Shown: piece after piece, positions 49,214 through 64,000 of the stretch
How positions within the stretch are numbered: position 1 is the stretch's first letter
Layout: each line of letters begins with the position of its first letter
NCBI RefSeq assembly: GCF_949628265.1
Contig: NC_088788.1
Coordinates: forward strand, 34,210,335-34,274,334
DNA length: 64,000 bases
Reading direction: 5' to 3'
DNA from: Cloeon dipterum
Lineage: Eukaryota; Arthropoda; Insecta; Ephemeroptera; Baetidae
Notes under the pieces: model-generated
Told to the model about the DNA's origin: nothing
Seen by the model: the letters and a program-made list of their open reading frames with translations, nothing else
Databases searched by the model: none
Position numbers and translations under genes: made by a program

Positions 49214-51642
49214 CTACTGCGGTCTAGACTCGGAGGTTAATGAAGCCAACAACTGTTTCCACTGTTCGTGTTGGGTAGAGGAAACAGTTGAGGAAGCCGC
49301 CTGGCCCACATTTGGCTGCTCCGCGCTGTGCCGTTTGGCATCTCTTGACGAGTCTCCTTGAAAATACAAGCACAAGAAAATTTTATTTGAAAATTGTCTA
49401 GTGGATGATTAAAATTTATTCTTGCTGGACAAGAGGACCTTTTTGCTTTGGTACTAAAAGTTGAAATTTTACTTTTCTTCAAAATGTAATAAATATTAGA
49501 GCTCTAATCATATTTAATAAGACAGATTTAGATTTTTGGCATTGAGATTTATCAAATAAAATGTCATTTTTATGAAAAACCTTTCAGAAAAAAATTGTAA
49601 ATTTACAGCTTTACACCTTAAAAGTAGATAAATCATTTAAGACATTTGAATGATTTATTGAAATATATACAACAGAGTAGACTCATGAATAATAGTAATG
49701 TGAACGGTCATAATGATAATAATTATGTTTACATACTTTTCGAGCGCTTCCTCTTGCCCCGGTGCTGCTGAGGGGGGTCACTGCTGGGGCCAGGAGACCC
49801 CTCAGCATGAGGCGCCGTATCTGAAATTAGTTTAAGTCCAACATTGCTTTAAAATTTTAACTTTATTCATAAATACACATCAAACCACCAGATTTATAAT
49901 GTGATACTGACAATTCTTATGAAATTTTCAATTAAAAAAGGGTGCAGAAAATTTCAATGCTTTAATGTAAAAGTCAGCGAATTCGGATTAAAAGGCAATT
50001 AGATTAAAAAATCATGATTTTACATGATGTTTTTTCGTTTGGGTAAATCCAATTTAAATAGTACAACCATCAATTCAACACCAAATAAGCTAATAGTTTA
50101 TTTTTTATTACAACCTCTGCTCAGCATTATCCTGTTGGCTATGAGCTCAACGGGAGGATAAGCACGTGGCCCAAGTTGCCGCAGAGGAGCTTGGGTCCAA
50201 TTTGAAAATCTCGCCTTCCCGCACTGATTTCTCTGATTCCAACGTGAGACATTTGTCCCTAAAGCAGCTGGAAAGGTGCGCCAAGCAGCAAGTGGTGCGC
50301 CTCCCAACCCGTTGAGTATGTATTCCAGCATTTCGAGTCAACATAGGAAACCACCTTTTGCCATATAAGACATTGGGCAGACCGCAGTAATATAGATCCA
50401 AGAACCGCTCGAATATCTCTCATTGCTTTTAAATTCCTGACAAATGCCTTAATAGTGCAAGTCAACGGGTTTGGTTTTGGTTCTAATTAAATAAAAATTA
50501 AAAATTAACATGCAGCTGCGAGCAGCTATATATGACCGATGTTTTTACTATCGATCAGTGTCTAACAAGCCAGGGTAAAATCCTAATTATTTCAGTCTTT
50601 TTTATTATATTCGGCCCCAATCTAGCTCATGGCAAAGGTTGAGCTCATCCTGCCAGTTTTAAATAATATGGCAGAGAGAGAATAAAAATAAAATCAACAA
50701 AGTATCGCATTTAAAAAATTTATTTTTTTGTAAATTTGGTAAAATAAATATGAACTATTTTAGAATCCAATTCCTTGACAAAGCTAAATTGAAAATATCT
50801 TAAGAAATTAATAATAATAATAATATAAGCATGAGGCACGACTAGGACCAACATTCTTAAAATTTATAAGTATTACCTCTGCTGTGGCGCTTCTCCTCTG
50901 CTGGTTTTACCCGTTGCAAGTTAGCAAGGGCAGCTCTCAGATTTAAATTTCGAGATCTATTTATTCTGTGGGACAAAATAAATATATAAGTAATAATACA
51001 TCAAAGCAAACAGTTTTAGTACACAGGAAAATGAGACTAAAATAAATAAAATTTTTATTTCGTTATTTTTGGGGAATTTTAAGCCACGACCTTGCCATTT
51101 TGTTGAATAAAAACTAATCTTTTACAGACTGCTGCAATGAAAATGAAACATAAAAGAGCTGAGAATTTAGGCTTTTTTACTTACTTTCTCGAGATGGTCT
51201 CCGCAGCGTTCTGCGGGCTTTGAGCGAGCTGAGGTGGGGCACGATGAGGCATTGGCTGGGAAGCACTGCTGCTGCTTGCTAAAATAATATTTTTGATCTA
51301 TTAACTTTATTAATATATTATACTTTATTCATCTAAGTCCAAGAGAAAAATACATACATATAATGTACAGATTATCTCTTAATTTTTAGACTTCAAAAAA
51401 TTTAAGCATTTCACCTATCCGATATGGTTTCATAGAAATTAAGTTTTGAGGTCTTTTTTAAGAAAAACAACTCTTTAAATACAATAAAAAGAGAGCAGAC
51501 AGAGTTTGTAAAATGATCTTGAATGAATTATAATTGTCTAGATTTAAGCCGCATTCCTTTTTGACGAAAAATTAGTAATTGGCTTACCAGCGTTTCCATT
51601 ATTCCTTGACTGCCCTGGCGGGCGACTTCCCATGTTGTCCAT
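49214..51642 (-). CDS. Unknown 151-aa protein (duplicated gene, copy B)
   Basis: Exons in coding order: 51642-51588, 51278-51185, 50956-50877, 49820-49737, 49356-49214 (TAG), every junction in phase with the matching junction of copy A. The protein begins MDNMGSRPPGQSRNNG, is Ser/Gln/Pro-rich, contains the basic cluster HRGKRKRSK and ends in TSESRPQ. The exon at 51653 is preceded by a TTTGTAG acceptor, so an upstream exon may exist and the true start may lie outside the ATG chosen. Protein identity to copy A is low outside scattered motifs (AKR, DTAP, SPGPS), in contrast with the almost identical 3' flanks. Function unknown. Confidence 0.5.
50130..50460 (-). mobile_element. SINE-like repeat in unit B
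   Basis: The counterpart of the 45.1-kb copy. About 18 bp of the GGCGAGTCGGCGCCGG block are missing. Confidence 0.65.
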
Positions 51643-52063
51643 TACGCGGATTGCTACAAAAAAATGGTTTATACATTTTAAAAATACAATTATAACTGCA
51701 AGATGAGATGGTTAGAAATCGGTTAAATATAGGAAAGAGGAAAATTAAAAAAAATGAAATGTTACAAAAAATACAAAAATATTAAAAAAAAAAAACACCA
51801 GAAAATTTTTATTTAAAGATTTTTTTTGTGAATCATTCTTCAAGTTTCACGGTAAAAGTCCAAATATATATTATCTCAAATATTTTCTAATTGCTAATTT
51901 ATTTTCAAAATATTTCAGCATAAACAACTAAACCATAATTCAAGAAATACCCAATAGAGATAAAAAAGTAAAAAGAAATATAGAGTGTAATAAGATGTAA
52001 AACGTAGAAAAGTGTTAGAGAGCAAGAAAAAATGAAAAGCAAAAAAACAGCAACGATTATAAC

Positions 52064-52409
52064 TAGAGTGTATTTCAAGAACAAGACCGAAAAATAATAC
52101 CGGATTTCCGGTATTGTTCTTGTTTTGCCGGATTTTTTTCTAAATTCAATACTAGAACAATAACAAACAATACTGGAAAATGCAATACAAGAATAATGTT
52201 TTTTCCTGAATTCTTTATGGTGGTAGAGAAATTTTCATAGAAAAATTCATCTAATTTTTAGAAATCCCTATTTTTGGTCGTGTAAATTTGGGTTTCATTG
52301 GTGCCAAAAAATCGGCAAAAAAATCTAGTTTATTTTGGTTTAGTTATCTTGCTACCGATTTCGGCAAAAAACAAGTCCATACAAAAATTTGGTCTTGAAA
52401 TACACTCTA
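52064..52409. mobile_element. hAT-type MITE with 8-bp target duplication
   Basis: Ends TAGAGTGTATTTCAAG (52064) and CTTGAAATACACTCTA (to 52409) are perfect inverted repeats. The 8 bases ATTATAAC flank both sides (52056-52063 and 52410-52417). An 8-bp duplication and a TAGNG terminus are typical of hAT elements. The 346-bp interior has no transposase and includes a short palindrome around CCGGATTTCCGG. Confidence 0.8.
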
Positions 52410-52628
52410 ATTATAACTCCTAGAAAAGTAAGAAACAGTAGAGATTTTCATAGGGGGATTTTAATTGACTCTTGGTTTCCTCTCCTAGGAATAGTCCTGG
52501 ATTTTTTTATTTGCTTTTCATCCCTGTCAGAGGGCCGTGAAGGGCGCGCACTGTGATAGCATGAATGCTGATACCCGGTCGGGTCACAATAACACCGCCA
52601 AAATAACATATGGGCGCACCAGGCCGCA

Positions 52629-53200
52629 CAATCGGAGGTTAATGCTCGTGTCGGATTTGTACGAAGATGAGATTTTAACTCCATTGAAGATCGTCGATTG
52701 AAGACCGATTTGTATATTTGTTGAGTATGATTCTAAATGACTAACCATGGAACTGAGATTTATAATTTAGGTGCCACTTGTCATTTAGAATTAAATCTGA
52801 CGGTTTTTAATTGATTTTAAACAAAATAATCAACTTATTTCACCTCTCGCCTCAATTAAACTATTCGTGACATGGCTCCCCGGCGGGGATTCGAACCCCA
52901 ATCTCCCGCTAGAGAGGCGGGGATAATACCACTATACTACCGAGGATTTAATACACTGTCACGAATAGAAGTTTCATTGGGGCGAGAGGAGAAATAAATT
53001 GATTATTTTGTTTAAAATCAATTCAAAACCGTCCGATTTAATTCTATGTGACGAGTGGCAATTAAGTTATAAATTTCAGTTTCATGGTTAGTCATTTACA
53101 ATTATACTCAACAAATATACAAATTGGTCTTCAATCGACGATCTTCAATGGAGTTAATCTCATCGTCGTACAAATCCGAAACGAGCATAAACCTCCAATT
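52629..53200. repeat. Long inverted repeat with a tRNA gene in its loop
   Basis: The left arm 52629-52871 and right arm 52958-53200 are about 90% reverse-complementary over 243 bp (inner ends CTATTCGTGAC / GTCACGAATAG). The 86-bp spacer is almost entirely the tRNA gene. Transcribed as one unit it would fold into a long hairpin. No target-site duplication was seen at the outer ends. Confidence 0.9.
52876..52946 (-). tRNA. tRNA with CTC anticodon (Glu by anticodon) on an Asp-like body
   Basis: 71 nt fold as a cloverleaf: acceptor TCCTCGG/CCGGGGA, D arm GTAT..TTAT, anticodon stem CCCGC/GCGGG with loop CTCTCTA (anticodon CTC, decoding GAG), and T arm with loop TTCGAAT. An A box (TAGTATAGTGG) and a B box (GGTTCGAATCC) are present. 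The acceptor, anticodon stem and discriminator G closely resemble animal tRNA-Asp(GTC), not tRNA-Glu. CCA follows the discriminator in the genome. No T run lies directly downstream. It may be a functional tRNA, a reassigned Asp gene or a tRNA-derived pseudogene. Confidence 0.75.
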
Positions 53201-53245
53201 GGTTCGTCTTTCAGTTAAAAGTTTAGTAGCTGGTCCGTATCCACA

Positions 53246-53542
53246 CTACAGCCTCTCGGCCAGGTTGCCTTTATAAACATACATTTCGCCATAGTAAATA
53301 TACAAAGTCTCACAGGAATAACGATGATTTGGAAACAAATTCACAATAAGAAAATACACCCAAAAAATTGTTTTGAACATTAGTTCAAATCGAAAAGTAC
53401 GCAGCTTCGCATCGAAGCGTGCCAGGCTTGAGCATACGCTCTTGCCAGGCTCACAAATATTCTCAATAGTGAATATTCCAAATATATCTCTTATAGATGG
53501 CGAAACACAACAGTCACAAAAGAAATTTAACGAGTGATACAA
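53246..53542 (-). pseudogene. 98-codon open frame ending at a transposon boundary, unknown
   Basis: An open frame with one hydrophobic segment (FKTIFWVYFLIVNLF) and several Cys. It abuts the left end of the 2-kb TIR element. Not recognised; possibly the remnant of a gene cut by the element, together with 55556-55777. Confidence 0.2.
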
Positions 53543-53546
53543 TTAC

Positions 53547-55555
53547 TCCCCGCATAAAAAAATAAAACCCAGGAATATCCTGATTAATCCTAGATTAATC
53601 TAAATTTATCTGAAAAAATTAATCCAAAAAAATGTTCCAGGATTAATCCTGGATTAATCAAGATTAACCTAAGATAGTTTAAGATCAATCTAGAGATCAA
53701 TCTACAGGAAATATCCTCTGATTATTCTTTGGATCTATCTAAGATTAATCCAAAAAATTAATTTCTGGAATGTTCCTGGAATGAATCCTGATTAACCTTA
53801 AAATGTTCTTAAGTCAATCTAGAGATTAATCTACAAGAATATCCCTAGAATAATCCCAAAGTGGAAATTTGAATATAGCTAAAAGATTATCCCCAGATTA
53901 TTCTATGGATCATTCTGAGATTAATCCAAAAATATTTTTTTAATGTTCCTGGAATATTCGTTAAAAAACCCTAAAAGAGAAGAACTTAGATATTTTTCTT
54001 ACAATTTAAAACACAAAATTAAATATGAAACATAATTTAAACAAGAAAATTAACTGCCATACTGTTAAATATTTTGAAATCGTTATCACAAAAAAAAATT
54101 TTTCTCGCAAATATTTTTTTAATTAATGCAATGGATTAAATTTTTATATTAAAACCTAACAAATTTTTCATTATCTCAACAAAAAATATGATGCCTTTAT
54201 TTTTCAAAGAATCTGCTCAGATTAAAAAGGGTAAAAATCATTAATTCGATTAAATAAATTAATTTCTTAATACAAAGAGTCTTAAATTAATGCTACCGAC
54301 AAACGGGCAAATTTGAAAATAAAGGTCAGAAGGACAAAAAGGGTTAAAAGGGCGATTTTAGTGTGCGCGTGGTAGCGGCGGCTGCACATGCATGCACGCA
54401 CTTGCATGGAATGCCTGCTGCCTGCCTGCTTCTGTTGTGGAGTGGGGGAGGGGCGACGGGCGCTGGCAGCAGGACTGGCGAGCAGCAGCAGCAAGAGACA
54501 AAATCCTGCCTCGCTCTCTTTGTCTAACGCGTCAACGGTCAACCAATGTTCAAAGTTAAAGTTATTAACGGACGCAGGACGCCGGACGCCGCCAGTATGG
54601 GACATCACGGACGTCCCGCGGACTCCGACGGATGGCCTGGATCTTGCGGTTAACAGGGTATGTCTCATTTTATAGATTAGCGTCCAAAGAAATTAGTAAA
54701 GATCGCGCAACTTTCAAATCCAACGGTTTTATGGTAAAATTTAACTTTTTGCTGCTACTTACGCAGTTTTCGCCACCAATATTTTGATGTGGGATTCTCG
54801 CAAGTCCTTAAGTTATTAATTAGAACCCCATAAATAAGTTTGGGTGGCGGAAACTGTAAGTCGGTGATGAAAAATGTGTAATTTTTCTATGTAAATCGCG
54901 GTGGCATTTCTGGATCTGTTCTTGTCATGCTGCCTTTGCCTGAACCAAATCATTTTGTTGCACAGCCTGTCCTTCATTCTTGTTCTTATTGACATGAACT
55001 GTATGATTAATTTGTCAAAAGCAGTATTTTGATTTGTGTTTAATCTTAAATACTGATATTTGTGTAGTGCCCAAAATATTTGGATGTATATATATGCACT
55101 CTGTCATTGTGAAACCATAATTATTATGCTCTACTGCCTGTATGTGAAATGAAAAATAAAATAATTATTCTTGGAATAAATATATATGTTTAATTATTGT
55201 GTAAACCCCAATTAAAATTTAAGACAATAATAAATTAAATTTTATTAAAATAAAGAGCCAAGGAATAATTTTTTTCACGTTTGAAATTGATCCTGGATTA
55301 ATTTGAGGAAGTTCCTAAGAAAGACCGAAGAATGTTCCAGGAATATTCTTAGGAGGAACGCAAGAGTTTTCTGACATCCCCCTAAGAACATCCCTGGGAC
55401 ATTCTAGGATTATCTTTTTGGGATAATCCTCGGATTAATCTAAAAACACGAAAAAGCGTCACCAATATCAGCCCAGAATTGTTCCTGAGGATTGATCCTC
55501 GACCAAAGAGGTATATTCCTAGAACAATCCTGGACTAAATTTTTCTACGCGGGTC
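53547..55555. mobile_element. 2-kb terminal-inverted-repeat element with subterminal GGATTAATC repeats
   Basis: The ends CCCCGCATAAAAAAAT (left) and ATTTTTCTACGCGGG (right) are inverted, with similarity continuing about 30 bp inward. Both subterminal regions (about 53560-53960 and 55270-55545) are packed with variants of GGATTAATCC and TTCCTGGAAT. The interior includes a GC-rich block (54340-54675) and AT-rich DNA without a transposase. The superfamily is not assigned and the target duplication is unclear (perhaps GTAA). Confidence 0.65.
54340..54675. other. GC-rich block inside the TIR element
   Basis: About 330 bp of CpG-rich sequence in AT-rich surroundings, ending in AACAG|GTATGT like an exon-donor junction. 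Both strands are open for about 95-130 codons, but without recognisable protein character. It resembles a captured promoter/first exon. Confidence 0.3.
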
Positions 55556-55777
55556 GTTACAATGCATGCAAGATCCTGATAAATCTGCTTTAATTAATTC
55601 TTCAGTTATTAATCGGTATTTGTCTCGATTAGTCAGAAACACCAGAGAATACCTTTTAATTTTTACAGGTATTTCATTAATCACAATATTAATCACCTTG
55701 CTAAAAAGAAACATTACAAAGTGGCAGTGAAAAAAACCATATAAGCCATAAATGGTATAGAACAACCTCCCAACCAA
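55556..55777 (-). pseudogene. Open frame ending in the TIR element, unknown membrane-like fragment
   Basis: A roughly 75-codon open frame with a hydrophobic stretch (FFHCHFVMFLFSKVINIVI) followed by a polar segment. It runs into the right end of the TIR element. Not recognised; possibly a decayed receptor fragment. Confidence 0.2.
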
Positions 55778-55789
55778 ATTTTAAAGCAA

Positions 55790-58320
55790 AAACAGTATAA
55801 TATAATTTTAGTTTTGTTCAATATTTTAAAAGTAAAAGTTATTCAATTGGCAGTCAATGCTCTTTATTCAAGATCCAAGACTTTGTATAAACACACAAAT
55901 TTTATTATTTATTATTATTTTACATATCTCCCTTACTATTGCAAAATTTGAAAGGTTTGGAAAAATAACAAAAGAAATGTAACAATAATTTAACTGTCAT
56001 AGTTTTTTTCGAACAAATATGTCATTTTCTGGATTTTTTTAGCAAATTTCGACAGTGAAGGGATAGATTTTCTAATGCTCATCATGCTCTAAAAATAAAA
56101 TATTCAAGTAATGAAAAAATTAGCTACCTACTAAGTCTATCGAGACCAAAGTTATTTAACGTAATTGTTGACTATTTTGCGTCATTTTTCAAGCAGTAAC
56201 TTATACGCGCCATCAAAAGAGGCGTTGGCTGCAAAATAAAAATTAAGTTTATTTAAAAATCGGTAATCACTACAAATTTGATCTTTTTAAACTGTGGGTA
56301 CGTGGAGCCGTGACAGAAATGCGTCTTTTAGTATGTAAGTCTTTTATTCATGTCTCGTGGTTGAAGTGTTAGTAATCAAGACTGTGAAATTTCATAAATA
56401 ATCAAAATCACATTTAAAATAAATGATTATTATACTTGTTTATTTTCATCTAAGTCAAAAATACATATATAATGTACAGGTCAATATTTACAGATGAAAA
56501 AAGGCTACAACGCTAGCGGAAAACCGATAAAACAGACCGTAGTCATCGCGATGCGCCGGTTCGAATTAACTATGTATTGTACTATTAGACGATCACAGAC
56601 ACTTTAAAACTTACTACACAACTGTTGCTTGATTATAACAATAAAAACATAACATTCGAATAAAAACAATTATGACACTTCCCCGTAGTGCGGGTCTAAT
56701 AAGAAATAGTTTTTATGAAATTTTCTCGCATCAAGTAGTCTCATCCTAGCCAGAGAGAGAATATTGTGTTGCGACTGCTGTCGTGCGAGGCTTAAGGAGC
56801 AGTGGGGGAGAAGGTGCAGTAAGGCCGGCGAGCGAGTCATTGTTTTTTTTTTCACGGCCTCGCTTCCTCCCCTTCTCATTCAACCCTGGCAGAACACGTG
56901 TGCTCTGCCTCAATGCCTCAATTTTCCAAGGTCAGCTCCCTGATAAATAAACAGGCGATTTCTCCTAAACGACAACTGCGCCCCCTAGGTTTTTTTTTCT
57001 GTTTTGACTCAAATAAATACAAGGTATGACTGGAATTTGTGCAGCAGTAAACCCCAAAATGCAGCTCAGGTTGCTTTAAGTTCAATACTATTTGTTGCAC
57101 CCCAATTAATGAATCGAAAATACAAGGAAATCAACAGAGAGAATTATCAATTTTAAGAACATGCTTTGAAAATTGTAAAAAACAGTCCTAACAAAGGGCA
57201 TCTGGCATGTTAATTGAATAAAGTTTTAAGTGAGAAATTGAGAAAATTAACCAAAAAACCGCAAAAAAACATTGAAAATAATTTTAGTATGAGCAGAAAA
57301 GAATAGGCCTTAACAAAAGATTTGATTTTATTAGTTAACACAAACCCTTTTTTTGTTTGATCCTCAGCCCTTGAAATCTAATTTAAAAATCGAGCGTGAT
57401 CTTTGGCGGCGAGCAAAATCACTCTTAGAGGGACCGATAAATTGGATAATTTTAATCCCAAGTCACGGACTGAATTCCCGTTTGAACACCATATATTTCG
57501 GTCTGAAAATGGTCCGACCTGGTCCTCTGGCACTTTATGGACAGCTTTCGTCGATTAGACCGATTTTTTTCGGCAGGGATGTTCATTAGCGAATTGTCAA
57601 CCAGCTAATTGTAAGATGAGAGTGTCGTAACCTACCCCAAAGTAAATAATATTGACCACCAAATATCAAATTTTATTTAATTTCTAGTACATAATACAGC
57701 ATTGAAAATTGAATTGGTTAGAGAATTTATGCCAATTAAAAGTTAACTAATTTATTTATTTCCGAGCCGCAGAACAGACTGGTAGCTGGCAGCTATCTTA
57801 ATAAAAATATTTATCGAAATAATGCAGCTGTGTTGTTGGCAGTAGATGATATTTTTACGACCAATTATATAATCAGGGTTATCTTACAATAAATGACAGA
57901 AGGAGAGGGAAAAAATTAAAAGAATGAAAATTTATCATATTTACCCTCACGTTTAGCAGCTCATTGTGTCGAAAAATTACTGTACTGTGGCAAAAACTTT
58001 ACTACATTCACAAACAAGATTATCACTAACGTCTGAGCTACCTGCGTCCATTCCTCTAACAACACCCACGCCAAGCCAGGAAGCCAGACGCCAAACGCCA
58101 CTACTTGTCTTGCCACTTATAAGTTTCGCTGTTGCGCGCAGGGTAGCGCTGCCAGCGCTAGTATCCAGTCACATCCTTACACATATCCTTCTTGTGAAAA
58201 GAGAGGGCGTTCGCGTTTGTTGTTTGTTCCAACAGTGTCTTCTGCCTTCTGCGCAGTTGCTATCACGTGATATGCTCAACGTCACTTCCTGTCTCTCTTT
58301 CTCTCTCCTTCATCCGAGCT
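55790..58320. other. Spacer before the DEAD-box helicase gene
   Basis: About 2.5 kb with no supported gene. A short match to unit B (ATACATATATAATGTACAG near 56462, compare 51344-51362) hints at another fragment of the duplicated segment. The helicase promoter and 5' UTR lie near 58000-58382. A 183-codon frame there (57966-58517) crosses the helicase donor site and looks fortuitous. Confidence 0.45.
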
Positions 58321-58380
58321 CCGACATTTTGGAATCTGTTCTTGTTGAATTGCGTGTATTTTACTTGGATAATAGGAACC

Positions 58381-63361
<4,981 letters not shown>

Positions 63362-63644
63362 GAGGTGTAATTTACTTTCGATGATCAAGGAAATTGTCAC
63401 AGTTCAAACAGAGAAACAAACACTATATTTAAATGATGTACGGTATTTTTTAGTCGTCATCCTCTTTCTCTCTCTATCATTCCCATCTGTGTTTACTAAT
63501 ATATTGCGTGTGCTGCAAGATTAGTGCGTTCTCTCGGAAGTTCATCATAATCGTACATAATGAGATGTTTGGCCGTCACGTTGGTTGGTTGGCTCCTTTT
63601 TAGCCTTTGTCTTTATTTAAAATGCACAAAATTACTTACTGGAA

Positions 63645-63650
63645 AATAAA
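63645..63650 (+). terminator. Poly(A) signal of the helicase gene
   Basis: An AATAAA about 285 bp after the stop codon. The remaining 350 bp of the window are AT-rich with nothing recognised. Confidence 0.65.
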
Positions 63651-64000
63651 ACGTCTAGTATATCACCAAATTAATTCTTGATTTTGTCTTAACTCCCTTT
63701 CACAGGTTAACTAAAGGTTTGGCGAAATTATTATGAAGTATATAGAGCGCCAAGGATTATAAATAATCCTTTTGAAATATAACATGGGGCAATAGTTTAA
63801 AATCAAATTTGAAGCCATTTTTTACTCTATCGTATAAAATGATGTGTTGTAGGTAGACTATATCACAAGACAAATCAAACCAAGTTTTTCCTCTCCGGAG
63901 AAGACACTGATTTTTAGACCTTTGCCAGAAAACTGGCTAGTGACTCGTTATCAAAGATGTTATTAACTAAATTTATTACAACAAGTCTAAAAATACTTGT

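Larger units (their letters stand above)
47490..51653 (-). repeat. Tandem duplication, unit B
   Basis: The second copy, same orientation as unit A. The 3' flank is almost identical to unit A and the exon-bearing part is much more diverged. The DNA of unit A carrying the zinc-finger exons and one partial SINE-like copy is missing here. Confidence 0.9.

Noticed and set aside
52080-52110. Short palindrome CCGGATTTCCGG as a separate regulatory site
   Set aside because: It lies within the hAT-type MITE and is part of its interior.

Overview
The window is nuclear DNA of an arthropod, most likely an insect. Genes are split by GT-AG introns, many of only 50-90 bp, the spacers are AT-rich, and the readable proteins are animal housekeeping and developmental genes. 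All gene models were built by eye from reading frame, splice phase and remembered family motifs. No database search was run, and UTRs and transcription starts are mostly unknown.

Layout. (1) 1-16.3 kb, + strand: the 3' two thirds of a pointed/ETS1-type transcription factor. It has a PNT domain, a low-complexity middle, a C-terminal ETS domain and large CpG-rich introns. One intron holds a phase-compatible alternative first exon that would make a PNT-less isoform like Drosophila PntP1. (2) 19.1-22.6 kb, +: a divergent MFSD8/CLN7-like membrane transporter. (3) 25.8-27.4 kb, -: Arpc2 (Arp2/3 complex), head to head with (4) 28.0-33.7 kb, +: mitochondrial RNA polymerase in 23 coding exons. (5) 34.5-39.3 kb, +: Vps18 (HOPS/CORVET). 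It converges on (6) 39.8-40.6 kb, -: an unknown 261-aa protein with an RVTF PP1-docking motif. (7) 41.2-51.7 kb, -: a local tandem duplication carrying two small unknown genes (283 and 151 aa). Pcf11-type zinc-finger exons lie behind the first copy only. (8) 52.0-55.6 kb: an island of mobile and palindromic DNA. It holds a hAT-type MITE, a 243-bp-arm inverted repeat whose loop is a tRNA gene, and a 2-kb terminal-inverted-repeat element. (9) 58.4-63.4 kb, +: a DDX5/Rm62-type DEAD-box helicase whose start codon is split by an intron.

Two dispersed repeat families recur in introns and spacers: a roughly 350-400 bp SINE-like unit and a GGTCTCAGCC-ended MITE.

The single-copy genes do not form one pathway. 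They cover signal-dependent transcription, lysosomal transport and tethering, actin nucleation, mitochondrial transcription and RNA remodelling. The least ordinary parts are the tRNA palindrome (an Asp-like tRNA body with a CTC/Glu anticodon and an encoded CCA) and the tandem duplication. In the duplication a 3' flank of about 0.9 kb is almost identical between copies, while the coding exons have diverged strongly.
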